Assembly: GCA_029891385.1 (NCBI GenBank)
Contig: CM057231.1
Span: forward strand, 22,475,300 to 22,539,299
From: Erythroxylum novogranatense
Taxonomy: Eukaryota > Streptophyta > Magnoliopsida > Malpighiales > Erythroxylaceae
Direction of reading: 5' to 3'
DNA length: 64,000 nt
Shown: positions 23,601-33,379 of the stretch, piece after piece
Layout: every line of letters starts with the position of its first letter
Position numbering within the stretch: the first letter of the stretch is position 1
The notes under the pieces: generated by a model
Databases searched by the model: none
What the model was told of the DNA's origin: nothing
What the model saw: the letters and a program-made list of their open reading frames with translations, nothing else
Program-made: the position numbers and the translations under genes

Positions 23601-25066
23601 CATAAAGCAGGTTCGGGAATATCCATATTCTAACACATTTTCCATGTACGATTATTTCCGTCCAAAATTTCACATTCTTAATCCCAGAATTGAAACTCGA
23701 TGTCTTCATAACAATTGTAGCCTTATGTCTCTAGTTTAATTCAAAACAAGAATCTCCTCATTTCGATTCCCAGATCAAAAGTTATACTCAAATTACTCAC
23801 AGGTGTTCCCAATCCAAAAATTACACCCCAATCCGAACTTAAATTCAAAAATTAACAGTCCTAAGGGCAAAATTGACATTTCATGTCTTCATATGATTTG
23901 TAGCCCTTGTCTTATCTTTATTTCGCCTCAAGAATCGCTTCAATCGGATCTCTACAGATCCCGAATTTCTAAAACACTGAATCATGCTCGGAAAATTTCC
24001 CGACTCACTTTGATTAAATTACTCACCACTAATTTAATCTCAAAAGTTCTAAATTTCTTATAAAATGAAATTCATTGTCTTAGAAATCCAACATAAAAGA
24101 ATCAACTCAATCGGATGTCGGACGGAAAAGATATAGGCAAAATAGTGAGCAAAGGTCGGATTAAAACAAAGAAATCAAAATTTAAGAAGAAAGCAGGCGT
24201 CGGATGGCGTCGGACGCCCAACTCATGAGGGCGAGCCTTGCCTCATGAGGCGAGAGACCCGCCTCGCTAGGCGGCGTCGCCCTAGCGAGGCGGACGCGCG
24301 CCAGCTAGGCGAGGCGTCACCCTAGCGAGGCGAGACGTGGCGCCTTAGGCGCCAAGGCTGGCGCCTTGGCCCCGCTAAGCGAGCCTTAGCATACTAGCGA
24401 GGCTTCATGAGCAATATCAAACTTTCTTTTTTTTTTTTCATCTAAACTTCCAAAATTCATAACTTTTACTCCGAACTCGATTTTGACAAACTTAGTCTCT
24501 ATAGAAAGCAGAGAGAAGCTCTAAATCTTCCAAGAAGAACATAAAACTCAATTCAACTCCTACGGAGTCCATTTTCGGTCAAAGATACTATCCTCTATAC
24601 AAACTTGTAAAATCATACTTAATATTAGAGATCGAAAAATTTCATATTTTATATCGAAATAAAGATCAAAACAAATCCTTCAATTTTCATGAAAACATCA
24701 AAGCTCAATTAACCTCTAACTAGGTTAATTTGTCATCAAAGTTCAACCATAATAAAAGTCAAACCCGATCAAACATAAACTTTGACTGATCTTAACTTTC
24801 ACTCCCGATATCGAAATATTGCAAACTTTATGTCCACAAAAAGCTCTTAACATAACCTACAAGTTTCCAGAAGACCATTTTATCAAATTTTGCCTAAATC
24901 ATAAGTCAACTCTCAAAGTCAAACATTCTCTCTCCAAAAAGTCAAACTTTCAAAATCTTTCAAATTTTCACACTTTTTCTTTCTAATTCTTGCTATTTAG
25001 CTTCATTTCAATCAACTCATCCACTTGATCATAGTCAAATTGTCACTCAAGGTTCGGGGTCCAACA
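20663..25066 (-). repeat. Element B 5' LTR
   Basis: 4404 bp, collinear with the left LTR, including the internal PBS-like junction at 20739-20757. AT-rich parts are nearly identical between the two LTRs. Differences concentrate in CG/CHG-containing stretches and are often small indels. ORFs such as 21136-21753 are not conserved as genes. Confidence 0.9.
24193..24412. repeat. GC-rich palindrome block in B right LTR
   Basis: Counterpart of 18976-19191, with GCGAGGCG, TAGCGAGGCG and GGCGCC elements. The sequence and arrangement differ more between the two LTRs here than in the surrounding AT-rich DNA. It ends 654 bp from the LTR 5' end. Confidence 0.85.
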
Positions 25067-25071
25067 TATCC

Positions 25072-26072
25072 GCTCTACGTTTTGTGTTTTTCAACACTTC
25101 CTCCAACTGGATGTATTTATCTGCCCGATTTCTTATCTCTTGGATAGACTTGGGCTGATCAAGAGCCAGCGACTTCTTGAACTCTTCATCTCTCGTATTG
25201 CTCATTAAGGCGTACCAACATGGACGGCGGTGAGGTCGGGGACTTCGGCACTTCATTGTTAAATCGGTGATGAACTCCATGAACTTTCGTTCCTTCCTTG
25301 GGTCAATTGCATTACTTCAAGCGATCTTACGTGGCCGTTACTTGTAGCAAATTGGTTGAGGAATAGCAACTTAAAATCCTCAAAATTGGTTATGCAACGC
25401 GGGGGTAAGCTGTTGAATCATCTTCGGGCTCCTTCTTGAAAGGCATGCGAAGGCACTTACATTGAATAGCGTCTGGAACACAATCTGAGTTCATCATCGA
25501 TTGAAAGTCTGCGAGATAGTCGAGAAGGTCGGTTTTCTAGTATATTTTATAGCGTTGGTATCTTAATCTTGGCCATTTGGGAGGCTATCTAGGATCTCCG
25601 GGACGAAAGGAGAGCTGTATTGTGCTGATGGTTGACCATGACGGGAATTTATGGCTATATTGATTCGATGGTCCACGATTTTTTCTAGGGCTTCAGTAGA
25701 GTGCCGATCGGCCATCACACCAATCTACCGAGCGAGGGTTTGTTGCTGTTCCTGTTGAGACTGTAAGATTTGACGAATCAATAGATCGACTACTTCTTCT
25801 ATTTGTCTTTGTGTGAGGAAAGCTTGTTGTGGTGCAGGAGGGTTCGTGTTGAGGGGATATTGGGTGTGAAGATGTGAACTGGTTCTAGCGTCATCCTTTA
25901 GGGCCACGCTTTGTGCTTCTTGGTCTTGGTTTTGGGATTGTTGCGATTGATCATGCTGATGTGAGTGTTGAGGGGGTAGCTCGTTTATGCTAGGGTTTTG
26001 AATGATAGGCGGAGGTGTGTCGGTGATCGGGATCTTGGCGATGGAAAGGCGGCGGGTAGTCATGAAGCCCAT
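25072..26072 (-). pseudogene. Element A gag, N-terminal and central part
   Basis: Starts MGFMTTRRLSIAKIP at 26072, with a Gln/His-rich linker (25725-26072). A stop follows, then frame breaks through about 25300-25720. The last open piece (25280-25047) has MEFITDLTMKCRSP and SIQEIRNRADKYIQLEEVLK, typical of the region before the gag metal-binding motif. The B insertion at TATCC cuts it there; codons after 25071 belong to B. Confidence 0.75.
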
Positions 26073-26164
26073 TCGCTATAGTGCAAATCTTATGACAACG
26101 GCTACACGAGGATTTATTCTTACTTTGGTGATCTGAGTCTTACGGACGTGGTGCCTTGATGCTC

Positions 26165-26184
26165 GGCCACATGATGAGTGCCAA
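26165..26184 (-). other. Element A degenerate primer binding site
   Basis: Minus strand reads TTGGCACTCATCATGTGGC beside the LTR end. It resembles the TTGGCGCC-type PBS of Tat elements with a few changes. Position fits; sequence match is only moderate. Confidence 0.5.
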
Positions 26185-26526
26185 CCGGTTCTGTCGATTT
26201 TGATGAAATTTGGTATTCTTCTTTAGGATCTATGAGATTGGTTGACTTTGACACAAAATACCATAAAACAATAAGGCACACGGGGTTGATCTTAGGTAGA
26301 CCCTCCGACGCTCAAGTTAGTCTCCTCTGAGAGTTTTGGTGGCTAGTGAATAAAGAATATTAGGGTTCTCGAAAATCATACCTTTTTCATGATGAGGTAA
26401 TGAACTTATATATGTAAAATACCTATTAGGTTTAGGTCTTCCCTTATGAGTGGAAAGTCACTAAATCTATGAATGGGTTAAATCATGCACGAGCTGAGCG
26501 CGGGCCTGTACGACCAAACTAAACCA
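26185..26526 (-). repeat. Element A 5' LTR
   Basis: 342 bp, homologous to 6981-7333, ending AAACCA directly before TSD TGTTG. The shared core includes CTCCTCTGAGAGTTTTGGTG and a TATATATG segment. Confidence 0.85.
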
Positions 26527-26897
26527 TGTTGTATTATGTAAAGATTAACTACCCGTACATTATATAGAATATGTATATTTGTCACTTATTTAAATTATAT
26601 TTTAATTAATAGTAATAATAATAAAATTTTTAGAAAATAATGATTCCAGATAGATCTTAATATAGTCATGCATATATTAAGTTTTAAAAATAAATAATCA
26701 TAACACAAATAATATTGATAAGCTTGCGGATATTAATTCATTCACTGGCATTTGGAAAATACAAATGATATTCATTGGAAACTTGAAACTCGGATTGAAG
26801 GCCAATGACAAGAGTATGCATACAATCATAACCATGATAACTAAAATAAGGGACACCGAGACAAACATTTAGTATAGTTAATTTAGTTTAAGTTGAA

Positions 26898-26903
26898 TAT
26901 ATA
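26898..26903 (+). promoter_or_regulatory. Candidate TATA box of the xylosyltransferase gene
   Basis: TATATA on the plus strand, 318 bp before the ATG and about 370 bp from the end of element A. A start near 26930 would give a 5' leader of about 290 nt. This is inferred from position and composition only. Confidence 0.4.
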
Positions 26904-26986
26904 CATTGTTTCATTAAAAAATCACTCACTAAGACAGGTGGTTAAAAGGTTCCAACCGACATGTTTTAAAAGCTAACCGGCGTGTC

Positions 26987-27199
26987 ATGTCCGAAGTAAG
27001 CCCGATCTCGCGTTTGGTTAAAATGAAAAGAGTGAAAAACATCAGAAAAAACGAAAGGACGACAATCTTGCCTTTTTCTCTTAGAAATTTAGAATCTACC
27101 AGAAGACTCGAGTTTCAATCCGAACTCCCTTCCACAAAGTATTCCTGCGAAATTTCGAATCCTAGGGTTTCCTGCGAACAACTATTTTCACTCGATTGA
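26987..27199 (+). other. Possible upstream ORF in the XXT 5' leader
   Basis: A 70-codon ORF (MSEVSPISRLVKM...) ends 21 bp before the main ATG. It would lie in the mRNA leader if the TATA box at 26898 is used. No family recognised; it could be chance or be removed by a leader intron. Confidence 0.25.
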
Positions 27200-27220
27200 T
27201 TTAAGAACAAAGAGATCTAA

Positions 27221-28609
27221 ATGATGTACACTTGCTTGGGTCCTCAGGTTAATCGAAAAATGCAGAGGGCTTTAAAGCACGGTAAGGTTACTATCCTCTG
27301 CCTCGTTCTCACGGTGGTCGTCCTACGCGGAACGATAGGAGCTGGAAAATTCGGGACTCCCCAGCAAGACTTCAATGAGATTCGCGACCACTTTTACATG
27401 CGCAAACGCGCAGAGCCGCACCGCGTGCTTGAGGAGGTTCAAACGACGACGACGTCTTCGTCTGAAGGTGAGAGCGGCAGCGGCAGCGATAATTCCAACA
27501 ATTACAACACGTTTGACTTCAGCAAGATATTGGTAGACGAAGGAGATGACGATAAACCTGATCCCCACAAGCCTTACACTTTAGGTCCCAAAATTTCTGA
27601 CTGGGACGAGCAGAGATCCGAATGGCTTAAGAAAAACCAGGCTTTTCCTAATTTTATCGGACCCAACAAGCCTCGGGTCTTGCTGGTTACTGGGTCCTCG
27701 CCAAAACCGTGCGAGAACCCTGTGGGCGATCATTATCTGTTAAAGTCCATTAAGAACAAGATTGATTACTGCAGGTTACATGGGATTGAGATTTTCTACA
27801 ATATGGCTCTTCTTGATGCAGAAATGGCGGGTTTTTGGGCCAAGCTGCCGTTGATAAGGAAGCTTCTGTTGTCACATCCTGAAGTCGAGTTCTTGTGGTG
27901 GATGGATAGTGATGCTATGTTTACTGACATGGCATTTGAATTGCCATGGAAAAGGTATAAAGATTACAACCTTGTGATGCATGGGTGGAATGAGATGGTT
28001 TATGATGACAAGAATTGGATTGGATTGAATACTGGAAGCTTTTTGTTGAGGAATGGTCAGTGGGCATTGGATATTCTTGATTCTTGGGCTCCTATGGGAC
28101 CCAAGGGGAAGATCAGAGATGAGGCTGGCAAGGTACTGACTAGAGAGCTTAAGGGTAGACCCGTTTTTGAAGCTGATGACCAGTCGGCTATGGTTTATTT
28201 ACTGGCCACGCAGAGGCACAAGTGGGGTAACAAGGTATATCTGGAGAATGCATATTACTTGCATGGTTACTGGGGGATTTTGGTGGACAGATATGAAGAG
28301 ATGATTGAGAGCTATCATCCTGGGCTGGGTGATCACAGGTGGCCGTTGGTTACTCACTTTGTGGGTTGCAAGCCCTGTGGTAAGTTTGGAGACTACTCAG
28401 TCGAGAGATGTTTGAAGCAAATGGATCGAGCATTTAACTTTGGGGACAATCAGATACTTCAGATGTACGGGTTCACACATAAATCATTGGCTAGTAGAAG
28501 AGTAAAGAGAGTTCGAAATGAGACAGACAATCCACTTGAGGTCAAAGATGAACTTGGTTTGCTTCATCCAACATTTAAAGCTTTTAAGGTATCCTCCTCA
28601 GTTGCTTAA
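27221..28609 (+). CDS. XXT2: Xyloglucan 6-xylosyltransferase (GT34, XXT1/XXT2 type)
   Basis: A 462-aa type II Golgi membrane protein that transfers xylose from UDP-xylose to the glucan backbone of xyloglucan. Order: short cytosolic N-terminus, one membrane anchor VTILCLVLTVVVLRGTIGAG (about residues 24-43), a Ser/Glu-rich stem (about 70-105), and the GT34 catalytic domain from about 110 to the end. The nucleotide-sugar binding DxD motif is in WWMDSDAMF (D229-S230-D231). Other conserved blocks are HGWNEMVYDDKNWIGLNTGS, FEADDQSAMVYLLATQRHKW and THFVGCKPCGKFGDY. The start at 27221 gives MMYTCLG, which aligns with the start of Arabidopsis XXT proteins; an in-frame ATG at 27260 is less likely. It is intronless like its relatives, intact, and convergent with the TSPO gene. 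XXT1 and XXT2 cannot be told apart with certainty here. Confidence 0.96.
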   Translation: MMYTCLGPQVNRKMQRALKHGKVTILCLVLTVVVLRGTIGAGKFGTPQQDFNEIRDHFYMRKRAEPHRVLEEVQTTTTSSSEGESGSGSDNSNNYNTFDFSKILVDEGDDDKPDPHKPYTLGPKISDWDEQRSEWLKKNQAFPNFIGPNKPRVLLVTGSSPKPCENPVGDHYLLKSIKNKIDYCRLHGIEIFYNMALLDAEMAGFWAKLPLIRKLLLSHPEVEFLWWMDSDAMFTDMAFELPWKRYKDYNLVMHGWNEMVYDDKNWIGLNTGSFLLRNGQWALDILDSWAPMGPKGKIRDEAGKVLTRELKGRPVFEADDQSAMVYLLATQRHKWGNKVYLENAYYLHGYWGILVDRYEEMIESYHPGLGDHRWPLVTHFVGCKPCGKFGDYSVERCLKQMDRAFNFGDNQILQMYGFTHKSLASRRVKRVRNETDNPLEVKDELGLLHPTFKAFKVSSSVA

Positions 28610-30435
28610 CTGGGATGCCTTGATCACTCATATGTTACTAATTTGGAGTACAAGATGTTCCTTGTATTCTATTTAGTTGCTATTTTTGTCATGTGCTAGT
28701 CGCGGAGAGAGTATTCTTTTGTATCAGTGATAAAATATATTCTGTAAGGCTTCAAAACAGGTCATTTTTTTCTCCTACTTAGTGCTGTAATTTTGCTTAG
28801 ATGATTATTTTCTTTCGCTACAGTAAGATGCGCCACTAGGTTTTTAGATCATGAATATAACTCTTCTCGCTTCTCACTGAAGATGTAAGTTGCTGGAATC
28901 ATGATTGATGAACATAGTCGTTGTTATGTACCGAGTTTTGAAATAAATTCAATGCAGATGCGTTACAGCTTTGTTAATTCATGCTCTATGGGCAATGGTA
29001 GATTGTCTTAGGGTCTTAGTAAATCCATATACAAGCCTTGCGGTTTAGTTTGTGTGGTTGATCAAACGCCTTGATTCGTTTATAGGTTTAGTTGGCAGGT
29101 TTAATTATCGAATTAGTTGTGTTTGGGAATATGTCTCACCGGCAATTGAGGAGATGTACTCATGAATACTTTGCCTGTTACTCATTTCACTTCCTAGTGT
29201 TGGTACTCACTTTCTGGCGTTGTAAGGGTTTTATCGATTTTCCAGTGGCAAAACTAGTACTGCTGCATTGAACTTGAGGAAGTCAAGGATTCATATTGGA
29301 GTGTTCAAAGTTACTCCAGTATATATGTCTCCAGCGGATGATTCCAGTCTCTGATTGTTTTGAAAGTGAGCGCTATAAGCTAATTTTTGTTCGTCGTAGC
29401 ATCTATGGTAGACAAAGTGTTTTAAATTTCCAGTGATTTTTATTTGTGGAAGCGCTTTTCTGATGTTTGGATGTATATTGACAACCGAATGGCGTAATTG
29501 GCAACGGTATCAATTGAACCTTTAGCATATATCTTTGAAATTAAAGTAGATATGTAGGAAGAAACAGTTAGGCCAGTTCAAACTTGAACCGATTATGTTG
29601 GGCCGAAAGCTCTTTTTACCAGTTTCTTATCCTAACGGTCCAAAGTCCAAACATTTCTGAAGCTGACAACAAAGATTGAGTGTTAGAAGATGTGCTGCAT
29701 AGTGGCGGTAAACCTTTAGTTTAAAGGGATTTGATTGGTGAATGTGGGTGTTCATGCGCTTATGATGTTTTACTGATTGTCTCTAACCCATGTATGCCAG
29801 CCAGTAGAAACCTTGTCGATTGGTGCTGTTAGAACTTACAGCATCATGGGCGTTAAGCAAATAGCTGCCCGCGTTATGCCCCCATGCGAACTTTCGAAGT
29901 AATCATTGTCGAACCCAGATTGCCCCTCTTGATAATTCGGGCAGAACTTGAAAAATTAGACTCAATCGCCTTCCAAATTTAACTTTGAGAAAATATTCCA
30001 TGATATATCCATACACCTGGATGGAGGCGGGGCATGCTCTGTGTCCCGCGTACTGTATTATTCCGACATTTCATACAAACCGGTTTCTATTATTGGTTTG
30101 AAGATAGATTCTAATTTTGACCATCGCCTTGCCATAAGTTTCTGCGACAATTGGTGCCTATTATTAATATGGTTTCACCGAACTCTGAGTTTTGCAAGTA
30201 GTCGCATGGATATAACAAAAATGAGTTGATTGCAATACAATCCATTATGAAAATTTTATGAAAGATGATAAAAAGAATGTAAAGAGAATTCTATCTAGTT
30301 TATTAATCCATCATCAATCTACAGCCGACAAGACAATTACCAGAAAAGAATAAATAACCGATAGACGTATGATTAGTTCCTGAAGACATAAGAACTAACA
30401 CAGAGCTTATCCGAATGAGATGTTTTTCAATCCTT
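28610..30435. other. 3' UTR and intergenic spacer between two convergent genes
   Basis: A likely poly(A) signal AATAAA for the xylosyltransferase gene lies at 28942-28947, about 330 nt after its stop. The rest has no gene, repeat family or RNA gene that I can recognise; the 62-codon ORF at 30041-30229 has no motif. Confidence 0.6.
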
Positions 30436-30441
30436 TTTATT
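30436..30441 (-). terminator. Candidate poly(A) signal of TSPO
   Basis: AATAAA on the minus strand (TTTATT on the plus strand), 255 nt past the TSPO stop codon. Confidence 0.45.
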
Positions 30442-30695
30442 CAATTGTTACAGACTCTTTACAGCAGGATACTCCATCCTAGTTAGTAGAAATACTCCAT
30501 GTACATGAACAAAACTGCAGATCACTAAAAAGCCAAAAGTGAAAAAAAAAAAAAGCACAAAAGAGAGGAAAAAGGGGAACCTAGAACAGATGACTCCCGG
30601 AACTCGAACTATGGATCTGGTCAACTATTGATCAACCAATACGTATACAAGACAACATTCATCTCTGATGACGCCCTATATATATATATTTTTCT

Positions 30696-31283
30696 TCAGA
30701 CAGAAACAAGCTTTAGATTTACAATAGCCAAAAAGGCAGCCCATGCCAAACCCGGCTTAACTAAATCTCCAGCAATGGGGTTCACCTCTTTGAACTGGCG
30801 AGAACACCCAACAAGAGCTCCAAACATCGCCAAACACGCGACCAATCCAAGCCAACTGGCTCCAATCCAAAACGCAATAGGGTACCAAGCCAAACTCAAT
30901 CCCAACTGAGCCAAGTAAAGCGTAAAAGCCGTCGGCTTCTTATGGAACCCACCCTCGGCCCAAACGAGCCAAGCCGAGAGACTCATCAGGAAAGTGGTGG
31001 CCATGCAGGTCATGTGCAGGACCCACAAAGGCGGAAACCAGAAGGGCCTCGATACGGCACCATAAGCAGCATTACTCGAGCCGAAGACGTAAATGTTAGC
31101 CATGGTTAAAGATAAAGGAACTGCCACCGCGATGGCCAATGATCTAACGCCGCGTTTCGCCATGGCCATCCTTTTGTCGCGCCTCGTTCTTACGCTGTGG
31201 CTTCTGTTCATCGTTGTGGTGTCTGTGGTAGTGCCGTCGTCGGTTTCTCGGGGACGCTGTCTGATGTTTTGAGAGGAATCCAT
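30696..31283 (-). CDS. TSPO: Translocator protein homologue (TspO/MBR family)
   Basis: A 195-aa membrane protein. A polar plant-type N-terminal extension (about residues 1-45) with an Arg/Lys-rich patch (RTRRDKRMAMAKRG) precedes five predicted membrane segments. The family hallmark PFWFPPLWVLHMTC follows the first segment; WLVWAEGGFHKKPTAF, LGLSLAWYPIAFW and a C-terminal VKPGLAWAAFLAIVNLKL are also typical. Plant TSPO binds porphyrin/heme, sits in ER and Golgi membranes, is induced by ABA and osmotic stress, and is turned over by autophagy in Arabidopsis. Length matches Arabidopsis TSPO (196 aa), and the start MDSSQ aligns with its MDSQ. The gene is intronless and intact. Confidence 0.95.
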   Translation of the reverse strand: MDSSQNIRQRPRETDDGTTTDTTTMNRSHSVRTRRDKRMAMAKRGVRSLAIAVAVPLSLTMANIYVFGSSNAAYGAVSRPFWFPPLWVLHMTCMATTFLMSLSAWLVWAEGGFHKKPTAFTLYLAQLGLSLAWYPIAFWIGASWLGLVACLAMFGALVGCSRQFKEVNPIAGDLVKPGLAWAAFLAIVNLKLVSV

Positions 31284-32668
31284 CGAATAAACTTTAGAGA
31301 AGAGGGTAACGTGTATTGTGGGAGGAAATTGAGGTAGGGTTATTGTTTTTATGGGAGAGAGCGTGTATTTCTGGATGATTTCATTTGTTTGTTTTGAGGA
31401 AGGCAGGAGAATGAGGAACAGGTGGACGGCTGAAATGGAGAGTAGTGGAAGGTGGATTGGCTGAGTTACACGTAGGTGAGGTGACCATAAAAGTCCCCAG
31501 GATCATCAAACAGACCTAATCTGATCTTTTCGGTGAGTTCATACTTGATCGAATATGTCGTGTAAGAAAAACTGAACAGAAATGATGACAAGTGTTGTCG
31601 GCAATGTCTACTTCAGCCCGGGGAACTTTCGACCAACACGTGGCCTTTTGGAACTTCCTTGTGGGGTCACCTCACGAAAATGGCATGGGTCCGGAAAAAG
31701 GCTATTTTACCGAAACTCCAACCCTTAATCAATTTTATAAATCCTCATTTCGTATAATTAATCAAAACTGAAATCAAATTAAAAGATACGATATTAAAAA
31801 ATAACAAAATGAATTGATTACTTAAATTTCATAATTATTGAATATAAATTTTAATAATTAGTAGTTGTAGAATCCAAAAAAATGTAATCAAACTCTAATG
31901 TCATAAAATTGTAAATTGTGATGAACATGGTCGAGACTACAAAACTACTACAATTTATCCCTTCACTAAATTAAAAATAAAATAAAAAGAAAATTTTAAG
32001 AAAAATTAAAATATATTAAAATAAAACAAAACAATTAAAAATGAAAATGAATAAATTCAAATAGCAATGAACATCTAAACTTCAAACAAAATGAACAATT
32101 AGACAAAATATATAATTTCTTGATAAACCCTTATATTTTTCTTAATAAATTGATTATAGTAAACAAGCTCTAGCAACCTATTTCTTCTTACTCCTTTGTT
32201 AACCAAAATAAACTCATTAATTAGTTTTCTTAAACAACTCTAAACAAACTTTTAAGATTAAATCTATTTATAACACTAAAAACTAAAGAAACCACAAATT
32301 CTAGCCAACATACACATAAGCTCAATTTATTTATACTAGATTATATATATCTATATAACATGAGTCAAATATCCTATATTGAACTTTGTTATTTCACTAC
32401 TAAATAATAGAAAAAATTATGGATTTAATCATTCTAATTAACAATATATTATTTTGATAGTTAAGCGATAGACTTTTTGTATTAATCAAACAAAATAATA
32501 ATTTTAATAATCTCATCGAGATAAGTAAATATTAACAAATACAAGAGTAAAGAAGAATAATCAAATCTTAAAGAACCAAACTTCTATTAACCTTTGGTTA
32601 GGTAAAGAGAGTTTAGTACAATATAAAAGAAAGATAAAGAATGTAAATGGGGACGACTGCACCTTTAT
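31284..32668. other. TSPO upstream region and AT-rich spacer
   Basis: The first about 400 bp upstream of TSPO is mixed-composition and holds the ABRE/G-box listed separately and a TATA-like ATAAAA near 31345 (minus strand). From about 31690 to 32668 it is very AT-rich with no gene; then the LTR of element D begins. Confidence 0.6.
31637..31644. promoter_or_regulatory. G-box/ABRE upstream of TSPO
   Basis: CACGTGGC, 354 bp upstream of the TSPO ATG, the classic strong ABA-response element core. Other ACGT cores lie at about 31310 (AACGTGT) and 31470 (ACACGTAG). This agrees with the known ABA/osmotic induction of plant TSPO. Confidence 0.55.
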
Positions 32669-32850
32669 TGTTGGTCCCGATTTTGGAACCCAAGTCTTAC
32701 TAAATCATAATTACTGAACTTATTCCAATGATCTTTCTTTAACCATCATCAAATCCTCTTCTTGCTCTGATATTATAAATGTTGGGTCCCGTTTTTGGAA
32801 CCCAACTCTTGCTTTGATACCATAACTTTTGGACCCCATTTTTGGAGCCC
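32669..32850 (-). repeat. Stacked LTR/PBS junctions at the U5 end of D
   Basis: Three LTR-start-like sequences follow each other: TGTTGGTCCCGATTTTGG (32669), TGTTGGGTCCCGTTTTTGG (32780) and TTTTGGACCCCATTTTTGG (about 32827). The second and third are each preceded by a PBS-like TTGCTCTGATATTATAAA (32762-32779) or TTGCTTTGATACCA (about 32809-32822). Confidence 0.7.
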
Positions 32851-33379
32851 AACTATCGTTTCGAATATCATAAAACGTGTGCTTAAGCTTGTTACCATGC
32901 TTGGTTATTTCCATTTAACGCTCATTAGTCATCCCCTGTTCATCTTCATTTTCTAATATCGTAGTGTCGGGCCTTATCTTCCAAATCTTTTTTATACTGA
33001 AACAAATATTCTATGCTCAACTTCCATCCATATATTGAACATCTTAGAGGCTGGGTTAAAATTCTATTATTTCAGATCATTTGATAGCTTTATGACTCTC
33101 GTTTATCTAGACACATGATTCATCTTATTTGGAGGTCGGATAACAAAGTTATGGCTAAAAGAATCAAACACGATTTTGCCGTCAATCATATTGCACCTGA
33201 CTCGGGACAAAAGGCATAACTTGCACTAGAGATATCAGATCAAGGTCATTTTTTGAGGGTTCGAAAGAGGACTTCAAGATCTGCAATTTTCATGAAGACT
33301 CTGAAGACAAATTCTATCGTTTGAAGGGTCAAAAATGGAGTATACGATAGCATCAGACGAATAGTGTACAAAAGAAGAA

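Larger units (their letters stand above)
15425..25066 (-). mobile_element. Element B: non-autonomous LTR element with giant LTRs
   Basis: Two direct repeats of 4416 and 4404 bp (15425-19840 and 20663-25066) bounded by TGTTGG...CCAACA flank an 822-bp internal region. TSD TATCC lies at 15420-15424 and 25067-25071 within the gag of element A. A PPT next to the left LTR and an initiator tRNA-Met PBS next to the right LTR fix the orientation as minus. There is no coding region. It resembles the LARD class (large LTRs, no proteins) but with an unusually small internal region. LTR sequence is related to solo LTR C and to element D. Confidence 0.9.
6981..26526 (-). mobile_element. Element A: Ty3/gypsy Tat-lineage retrotransposon with antisense extra ORF
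   Basis: Bounded by TSD TGTTG (6976-6980 and 26527-26531) and LTRs starting TGGTT and ending AACCA in element orientation. Minus-strand order: 5' LTR, PBS-like site, gag, protease, RT, RNase H, second RNase H, integrase. An 81-bp tandem repeat, an antisense ORF, a 26-bp tandem repeat, a PPT and the 3' LTR follow. Without the inserted element B and one copy of its TSD it is about 9.9 kb. The second RNase H and the extra antisense ORF before the 3' LTR are features known from the Tat group (Grande/Retand/Ogre relatives). The coding regions are broken by several frameshifts and stops. Confidence 0.92.

Noticed and set aside
27323..27568. Arg-rich ORF antisense to the xylosyltransferase gene
   Set aside because: Shadow of the coding strand over the stem-region codons; no independent signal.
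28610..30435. A small gene or RNA gene between XXT and TSPO
   Set aside because: No ORF with motif, tRNA-like fold or snoRNA box pattern could be recognised by eye.
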